10,170 bases of DNA from Actinomycetota bacterium (GTDB lineage: Bacteria > Actinomycetota > Humimicrobiia > Humimicrobiales > Humimicrobiaceae): assembly GCA_023380915.1 (NCBI GenBank), contig JAMCSM010000222.1, positions 1 through 10,170 on the forward strand, in the 5' to 3' direction. The notes beneath the pieces were generated by a model. That model did not search any database, had not been told where the DNA came from, and saw only the letters and a list, made by a program, of their open reading frames with translations. Numbering within the stretch: position 1 is the stretch's first letter; every line of letters begins with the position of its first letter. Positions 6,286 to 10,170 of the stretch are shown here, one piece after another. The translations under genes and the position numbers were made by a program.

Positions 6286-6314
6286 ATATTAACATAAAAA
6301 AATATATATGTAAA
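6286..6314 (-). promoter_or_regulatory. Candidate sigma70-type promoter of the pilus operon
   Basis: On the minus strand TTTACA (6314-6309) is followed after 17 nt by TAATAT (6291-6286), placing transcription start near 6279, about 40 nt before the cpaB start. It is the best -35/-10 pair I can find in the 203 nt between rlmN and cpaB. AT-rich sequence gives many false hits, and read-through from rlmN is also possible because no terminator is visible between them. Confidence 0.4.
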
Positions 6315-6354
6315 TAAAATTTTTAAAAAAAATGATATTTTTTGGGTGTGCACC

Positions 6355-6387
6355 AAAATTAAATAGGCTACAATAAAATTAAATAGG
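6355..6387. repeat. Two 13-bp direct repeats with 20-bp period
   Basis: AAAATTAAATAGG occurs at 6355-6367 and 6375-6387, exactly two helical turns apart, next to GGTGTGCACC at 6345-6354. The arrangement fits tandem sites for a DNA-binding protein. It also resembles the internally repeated ends of some insertion sequences such as the IS21 family. No transposase gene is nearby, so a remnant end is only a suggestion. Confidence 0.55.
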
Positions 6388-6439
6388 TAAGAAAAAAAGT
6401 GGTTTAACTGCAATTGCAAAATAAAATTAAGTGCTTATT

Positions 6440-7450
6440 CTATAAATTGTAAATAAGCTGTCCGCATGCAGCGCTTATATCTCTTCCGAATCTATATCGT
6501 TCCGTTACAGACACTCCTGATTCTTCCAGAATTCTCTTAAAATCTTTTACCCTGGCTGCCGATGGAGGATAAAAAATGCCCCTGCCATTATAAGGGATAA
6601 GATTTACAAAACATAAAATATCTTTCAATAATCTTGACAGCTCAACAGCCAGAACGGGTGAGTCATTCAGATTTCCAATAATTACATATTCAAACATTAC
6701 TCTGCGGTTTGTGGCGGCAATATATTTTTTTACTGCTTCCAGCACCATTTTCAGAGGATATTTATTATTTATGGGCATTATCTTTGATCTTAAATCATCA
6801 TTAGGTGCACTTAGCGATACTGCCAGATTAACCTGCAAGTTTTCCCCAGCAAATCTTAATATCTTGTCAGGAATGCCACAGGTAGAAATTGATATTTTCC
6901 TGGCACCGATATTAAACTTATTTTTATCATTCAGCAGCCTTATTGCTCTAATTACATTTTCGTAATTTAAAAAGGGCTCTCCCATTCCCATGAAAACAAC
7001 ATTGGTGACTCTGGCGGCGGCAACCTTATTTAAGTAACGCGCAAAGAACAAGACCTGGTTTATTATTTCATAATCATTTAAATTTCTTTTAAACCCCAAA
7101 CTCCCGGTTCTGCAAAAAGTGCAGCACAGTGGACATCCAATCTGTGATGATACACAAACAGTATTCCTGCTATTCTTATGCCGCATTAAAACTGTCTCTA
7201 CGGCGAACCCATCTGAAAGTGTAACAGCAGCTTTCAAGGCATTATTGTTTTTCGATAATGTTCTAATTAAAGTTGCTTCTAATGTAAGAGGAAAATCCTT
7301 TTTTAATTGTTCCCTCAGGGAAACCGGCAAGCTGGTTGCATTCTGCCAATCCTCAATAAGGTCCCTATAAATTGCCTGCTCTAATTGCATCAATCTATAG
7401 GCTTTTTCATCTTTAATTATTTTTTTAAGATTCTCAATATTAAGATTCAT
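6440..7450 (-). CDS. rlmN: Dual-specificity 23S rRNA/tRNA adenine C2-methyltransferase RlmN
   Basis: Radical SAM enzyme that methylates C2 of A2503 in 23S rRNA and A37 of some tRNAs. 336 residues. The [4Fe-4S] motif is Cys106-X3-Cys110-X2-Cys113 (GCPLCCTFCRTG), with an extra Cys109 where E. coli has Glu. The two mechanistic cysteines match: Cys99 in CVSSQIGC corresponds to E. coli Cys118, and Cys329 in DISAACGQL corresponds to Cys355. GMGEP at about 155-159 and SLSAPND are SAM-site motifs. A Cfr resistance enzyme would share the radical SAM core, but the C-terminal ISAACGQL and overall fit favour RlmN. Start ATG 7450 has no evident SD (TAATAATTATT before it). 203 nt separate its stop from cpaB, so it is probably a separate unit. 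Confidence 0.95.
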   Translation of the reverse strand: MNLNIENLKKIIKDEKAYRLMQLEQAIYRDLIEDWQNATSLPVSLREQLKKDFPLTLEATLIRTLSKNNNALKAAVTLSDGFAVETVLMRHKNSRNTVCVSSQIGCPLCCTFCRTGSLGFKRNLNDYEIINQVLFFARYLNKVAAARVTNVVFMGMGEPFLNYENVIRAIRLLNDKNKFNIGARKISISTCGIPDKILRFAGENLQVNLAVSLSAPNDDLRSKIMPINNKYPLKMVLEAVKKYIAATNRRVMFEYVIIGNLNDSPVLAVELSRLLKDILCFVNLIPYNGRGIFYPPSAARVKDFKRILEESGVSVTERYRFGRDISAACGQLIYNL

Positions 7451-7589
7451 AATAATTATTATGCCAGATTTTACAACACCATGAAATGATTATTCCCGGT
7501 TTTTATTATTTTTTCCATAAATATGCCGATAATATATAACAACCAAACAAATATTTGCCACAATAAAATATACGGGCGTAAAAGGTATG

Positions 7590-7611
7590 GACAGCCCTTA
7601 AACCTTCGGGA
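7590..7611. repeat. 22-bp exact direct repeat, copy 2 (intergenic)
   Basis: Identical to 5853-5874 within cpaB, same orientation. Read on the minus strand it would encode PEGLRAV, but the sequence then continues unlike CpaB (HTFYARIF and so on), so only this short piece is shared. It directly precedes the decayed coding fragment. Confidence 0.85.
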
Positions 7612-7616
7612 TAAAT

Positions 7617-7721
7617 ATGGATTCCGGAGAAATAATGCTTGATAAGAGTGGAAAATATAAAGTTGAAATTTATTTGAATAAAAATCTTTCCAACACCCTG
7701 GATTTCGAAGTTAAAGGCTGA
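7617..7721 (+). pseudogene. Short coding fragment, likely the C-terminal remnant of a lost gene
   Basis: Thirty-four codons from ATG 7617 to TGA 7721. The peptide begins MDSGEIMLDKSGKYKVEIYL and ends NTLDFEVKG. GKYKVEIYLNKNL...FEV looks like the last strands of a beta-sandwich domain in a surface or secreted protein, where G-x-Y-x-V-E-I-Y runs are common at the C-terminus. The frame is closed by a TAA at 7599-7601 and no SD precedes the ATG, so it is unlikely to be expressed as such. The coding-like composition in an otherwise gene-free gap suggests a deletion or transfer remnant. The parent protein is not recognised. Confidence 0.4.
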
Positions 7722-7802
7722 TCGGCTTGTTTTGGATTTTTCGGTTTTACATCAAATCCAGCAGATATATCCTATAAATAATTATCCGGGATTTATTAAT
7801 TT

Positions 7803-8765
7803 TTACTGCTTAAGCTTACCGATTATTTCTTTAACCATCTGCTCAATCAGGATGTCATCATTGGGCTTCCCGCTCTCATGAGCTGCATTATAAGAAAGCT
7901 GGCAGACATTTGATTGGAATGAACATATATTTACGCTCCTGAAGGCTTTAAGCCTGTTTTCAATCATTTCCCTGTAGCCATTTCTTATTTCATTTACGAG
8001 CACGGCAAGATCGGGTGAATCTTTTGAAATCAGATCCTTAAGTTTTTGTATGGCAAGTTTTGAAATCCGAGTATAAACACTGGCTTTATTGATACCCAGA
8101 TTTATAGCCTGACCAATTAGTTCATCACCTACACCCGAGCCTCCATGAAGTGAAAGGAAGCAATCCGTCATTTCCCTTATTTGCCCAAGCATATCCAGAT
8201 TAAGTGATGCTTTCTGTTCGGTAAGCCCGTGGATGGAACCGATGGCTGGCGCCAATATATCGACGCATGTTTTTTCGACAAACTCTGCCGCCATCCTGGC
8301 ATTAGTTAAATTAGCCTGGGCACTTCCTTCGTCCTGGCCAACTCTGGTAATATATCCGACTTCAGCTTCAACCATGAGGCCGACACTATGTACAACATCT
8401 GCTACCTGCTTTGTTCTGCTTATTTTTTCCTCAAAACTCAAACCAACCGGGCCATCATACATCAGCGAAGTAAAACCGCATTTTACAGCATTTATAATTG
8501 ATGAAATTTCTGTTGCATGGTCCAGATGAAGCACCAGCGGTACATTAACTTTATTTGAAACATCTTTGACCAGGTTTGCAAAAGTTTCAAGGTCGCTGTA
8601 TTTAAGCTGTGGCTCATATACTGCACAAACAACAGGGGTTTTTAAATCAACAGCTGCCTCTACCGCACCTTCAAGCGTCTCAATATTAAAGACATTGAAA
8701 CATCCAAGACAGTATTTGTTTTTCCTGGCATCCTCAAGAAATGGTTTTAAACTTGCAATAGGCAT
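7803..8765 (-). CDS. Class II ketose-bisphosphate aldolase family protein
   Basis: TIM-barrel zinc aldolase of the FbaA/GatY/KbaY family, which cleaves ketose 1,6-bisphosphates to dihydroxyacetone phosphate and an aldehyde. 320 residues. The HLDHA motif at 80-84 gives catalytic Asp82 and zinc ligand His83. EAEVGY is at 133-138, AIGSIHG at 174-180 (His179), and SLHGGSG at 205-211 (His207 plus the phosphate loop). Oddly, the motif that usually reads KINIDTD (or KVNVATE in GatY) is KASVYTR at about 227-233, so the conserved Asn and the second acidic residue are missing; substrate or activity may differ from a standard FBP aldolase. Start ATG 8765 has AAAGGAG 7 nt upstream; a TTG just before it is less well spaced. 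Likely monocistronic; divergent from dedA. Confidence 0.85.
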   Translation of the reverse strand: MPIASLKPFLEDARKNKYCLGCFNVFNIETLEGAVEAAVDLKTPVVCAVYEPQLKYSDLETFANLVKDVSNKVNVPLVLHLDHATEISSIINAVKCGFTSLMYDGPVGLSFEEKISRTKQVADVVHSVGLMVEAEVGYITRVGQDEGSAQANLTNARMAAEFVEKTCVDILAPAIGSIHGLTEQKASLNLDMLGQIREMTDCFLSLHGGSGVGDELIGQAINLGINKASVYTRISKLAIQKLKDLISKDSPDLAVLVNEIRNGYREMIENRLKAFRSVNICSFQSNVCQLSYNAAHESGKPNDDILIEQMVKEIIGKLKQ

Positions 8766-8826
8766 CAAAATGCTCCTTTAGAAAAAAATAATTTTTAATT
8801 TTATTATTATTGTACTATAAAAGATC

Positions 8827-8877
8827 AAATAAGCGCCATTACAATATCACAAAGAAATAAGAACACCATGACAATAT
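8827..8877. repeat. Imperfect tandem direct repeat between the aldolase and dedA genes
   Basis: Copy 1 (8827-8847) and copy 2 (8855-8877) both begin AAATAAG and end ACAATAT, with CGCCATT versus AACACCATG between them; starts are 28 bp apart. They lie in the 197-bp divergent intergenic region, upstream of both genes. Tandem operator sites for one regulator of both promoters is a reasonable but untested reading. Confidence 0.5.
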
Positions 8878-8880
8878 TAA

Positions 8881-8909
8881 TTGTAATTAAAATATGTTTA
8901 CTTTAAAAT
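8881..8909 (+). promoter_or_regulatory. Candidate promoter of dedA
   Basis: TTGTAA (8881-8886) and TAAAAT (8904-8909) are separated by exactly 17 nt, about 54 nt before the dedA ATG. The pair directly follows the tandem repeat at 8827-8877. Assigned from consensus only. Confidence 0.45.
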
Positions 8910-8962
8910 GTACTAAACTTTGTAAAAAATATTCAGGCTGAATATATAAATAAGGGCAGTAG

Positions 8963-9640
8963 ATGGATTCTTTTCTTCATTTTCTTTTAAATCCAAGCGC
9001 ATTGCTGCAACAATGGGTAACTATTCTGGGAGCAATCGCTTATATAGTAATATTTGCCATAATTTTTGCAGAGTCCGGCCTCCTGGTGGGTTTTTTCCTT
9101 CCGGGAGACAGCCTGCTTTTTGCCGCAGGTTTTCTTGCTGCCGCAAAAATTCCAAACTCTTCCCATACATATCTTAATATATGGATTTTGATTATTGTTA
9201 CATTTATTGGAGCAGTTTCAGGAGACAGTGTCGGTTTTACTTTTGGCTACAGAGTTGGCCGTAAATTATTCCAGAGAGAAAATTCAAGATTTTTTAATAA
9301 GGAAAATCTCGTAAGGGCACAGGGGTTTTATGAAAGGCATGGTACCAAGACAATTGTGCTTGCCCGGTTTGTACCGATAATAAGAACTTTTGCACCAATA
9401 GTAGCCGGAATTGGAAAAATGAATTACAAAACATTCATTGCGTTTAATATCATCGGGGGCGCCTTATGGTCTGTTGCAGTGCCTCTTGCAGGCTACTACC
9501 TGGGACAGATTATACCAAATATAGATAAATACTTGCTTCCGATTATCGTAGTTATTGTCATTGTCTCGGCGATACCTGCAATATTAAATTTCCTGAGATC
9601 GAGAAGAAAAAAAGATACCGGACAAACCCGGAATAAATAA
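8963..9640 (+). CDS. DedA/VTT-family membrane protein
   Basis: Polytopic cytoplasmic-membrane protein of the DedA (SNARE-associated Golgi, PF09335) family. Several members recycle undecaprenyl phosphate or move phospholipids between leaflets. 225 residues. Hydrophobic segments are at about 20-45, 75-100, 150-180 and 190-213. The family hallmarks are in order: FAESGLLVGFFLPGDSLLF, with the conserved Glu and Asp; GDSVGFTFGYRVGRKLF; and FYERHGTKTIVLARFVPIIR followed by TFAPIVAGIGKMNY, with the essential arginines. The tail is basic (RSRRKK). Start ATG 8963 is preceded by AAGGG about 7 nt upstream. It is divergent from the aldolase gene and convergent with the DUF192 gene. The exact lipid substrate cannot be told from sequence. 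Confidence 0.93.
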   Translation: MDSFLHFLLNPSALLQQWVTILGAIAYIVIFAIIFAESGLLVGFFLPGDSLLFAAGFLAAAKIPNSSHTYLNIWILIIVTFIGAVSGDSVGFTFGYRVGRKLFQRENSRFFNKENLVRAQGFYERHGTKTIVLARFVPIIRTFAPIVAGIGKMNYKTFIAFNIIGGALWSVAVPLAGYYLGQIIPNIDKYLLPIIVVIVIVSAIPAILNFLRSRRKKDTGQTRNK

Positions 9641-9693
9641 TCCAAAAATTAATAACTAACCGAATATAAGAATTAAATCAGTTAAAAAATAAA
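9641..9693. other. 53-bp convergent gap between dedA and the DUF192 gene
   Basis: Two convergent genes end here, so a bidirectional terminator is expected. Only a weak TAACT/AGTTA pairing flanked by A/T runs is visible, with a loop too long for a typical intrinsic terminator. I see no convincing terminator. Confidence 0.35.
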
Positions 9694-10113
9694 TTAAAAA
9701 ACACTCCGCTGATTTTCATATTCAATATAAAGCCTGTCCCCTGTTTTCAAAGATACATAATTTATAAAACCTGATTTCAGTTCCAGAACCCTTGAAGCGT
9801 TCTTTATAAGTGGAGTAAACCTGAATGGTTTAAAACTATGAAAAACTTTAATAATTTCATCAAATTTGTCCAGAAAGATAACATCAATACAATATCGCAT
9901 TCCAAAAGTATGGATGCTTTTACATTCTTCAATTAATAGCCCCTCGCTATTTTTTAATTTTCTTTTAAAAATTAACCCGAATAACCGTGTAAAAAAATTA
10001 TCAGCCGCTTTTATTTTATCAGAAATTATTTCAAAGCCTGTTGGGCTTTCATATTTATGGATTTTATTTCCATGATTATAAGTATCAGGACTGATAATTT
10101 TATAAACCTTCAA
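9694..10113 (-). CDS. DUF192 family protein
   Basis: Small conserved protein of unknown biochemical role (DUF192, PF02643). 139 residues. The domain covers about 35-133: an AADNFFTRLFGLIFKRKL start, then EGLLIEECKSIHTFGMRYCI, DVIFLDKFDEIIKVF, and ASRVLELKSGFINYVSLKTGDRL. This matches the family pattern (R-GL-f, IHTfgM, iDvvFLD, vLELk-G). No signal peptide is visible, so this copy is probably cytoplasmic. The start is uncertain: TTG at 10113 is the only usual start in the open frame upstream of the domain, and it has no SD. An in-frame stop lies at 10137-10135. Convergent with dedA; its promoter side runs to the window end. The link to the Tad locus, 3.4 kb away, is unknown. Confidence 0.8.
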   Translation of the reverse strand: MKVYKIISPDTYNHGNKIHKYESPTGFEIISDKIKAADNFFTRLFGLIFKRKLKNSEGLLIEECKSIHTFGMRYCIDVIFLDKFDEIIKVFHSFKPFRFTPLIKNASRVLELKSGFINYVSLKTGDRLYIEYENQRSVF

Positions 10114-10170
10114 AATTGCTATTACTGAATCTTAACTTTTTTTAAATATTATTATTGTTATTACAAAGTA

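Larger units (their letters stand above)
7451..7802. other. 352-bp gene-poor interval between rlmN and the aldolase gene
   Basis: No intact gene on either strand. It contains the second copy of the 22-bp repeat (7590-7611) and a 34-codon plus-strand coding fragment (7617-7721). A 7-bp inverted repeat, TGGATTT (7733-7739) with AAATCCA (7754-7760), has no following T-run, so it is not a convincing terminator for the aldolase. The AT-rich stretch next to rlmN must hold its promoter if rlmN is not read from the aldolase gene; I could not single out a reliable -35/-10 pair. Confidence 0.7.

Noticed and set aside
6440..7450. Cfr-type antibiotic-resistance methyltransferase instead of RlmN
   Set aside because: Both families share the radical SAM core, but the sequence fits RlmN throughout, including the DISAACGQL C-terminus, and no resistance context is present.
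7733..7760. Rho-independent terminator after the aldolase gene (TGGATTT/AAATCCA)
   Set aside because: The stem is AT-rich with a 14-nt loop, lies about 45 nt beyond the stop, and is not followed by a T-run on the minus strand.
9652..9690. Bidirectional terminator between dedA and the DUF192 gene
   Set aside because: Only about five base pairs can form around a long loop; not convincing.
1..10170. CRISPR array, tRNA or rRNA genes
   Set aside because: No regularly spaced repeats beyond the short pairs listed, and no tRNA arm or rRNA core sequences noticed on either strand.

Overview
The window is a low-GC, AT-rich bacterial segment with tightly packed genes, frequent TTG starts next to good Shine-Dalgarno (SD) sites, and TGA used as a normal stop. 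Nothing in it fixes the taxon. The pilus locus has the order and gene set common in single-membrane lineages: CpaB is present, but no RcpA secretin or outer-membrane lipoprotein gene lies in the visible part. A low-GC monoderm or an uncultured low-GC lineage is my best guess, by inference only.

Layout. Positions 1-6251, minus strand, hold a Tad/Flp (type IVc) pilus operon. In transcription order it runs cpaB, tadZ (cpaE-like), tadA (cpaF), tadB, tadC, flp prepilin, tadE, a tadF/tadG-like gene, then ssb (cut by the window edge). Upstream on the same strand are rlmN (6440-7450) and a class II ketose-bisphosphate aldolase (7803-8765). Between these two lies 352 bp without an intact gene; it holds a small decayed coding fragment and one copy of a 22-bp exact repeat whose other copy is inside cpaB. 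On the plus strand a DedA-family membrane protein (8963-9640) is divergent from the aldolase. A DUF192 protein (9694-10113, minus) converges on it.

How the genes work together. TadA powers assembly and TadB/TadC form the inner-membrane platform. TadZ localises the machine and CpaB is the extracytoplasmic accessory. Flp is the major pilin, and TadE and the TadF/G-like protein are pseudopilins. The prepilin peptidase (TadV/CpaA) is not in the window. ssb follows the last pilus gene by only 11 nt with its own strong SD, so a DNA-binding protein is probably cotranscribed with the pilus. This raises a possible role in DNA uptake.

Most unusual point. Three consecutive genes of the locus have reading-frame or start problems, while their neighbours look intact. 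The predicted TadC N-terminal membrane helix lies in another frame, joined through an A7 slippery run. The Flp prepilin is offset by one base from its ATG and SD. TadE has a strong SD but only an ATT in start position. This could be recoding or unusual initiation, phase variation, decay, or homopolymer sequencing error; the sequence alone does not decide.
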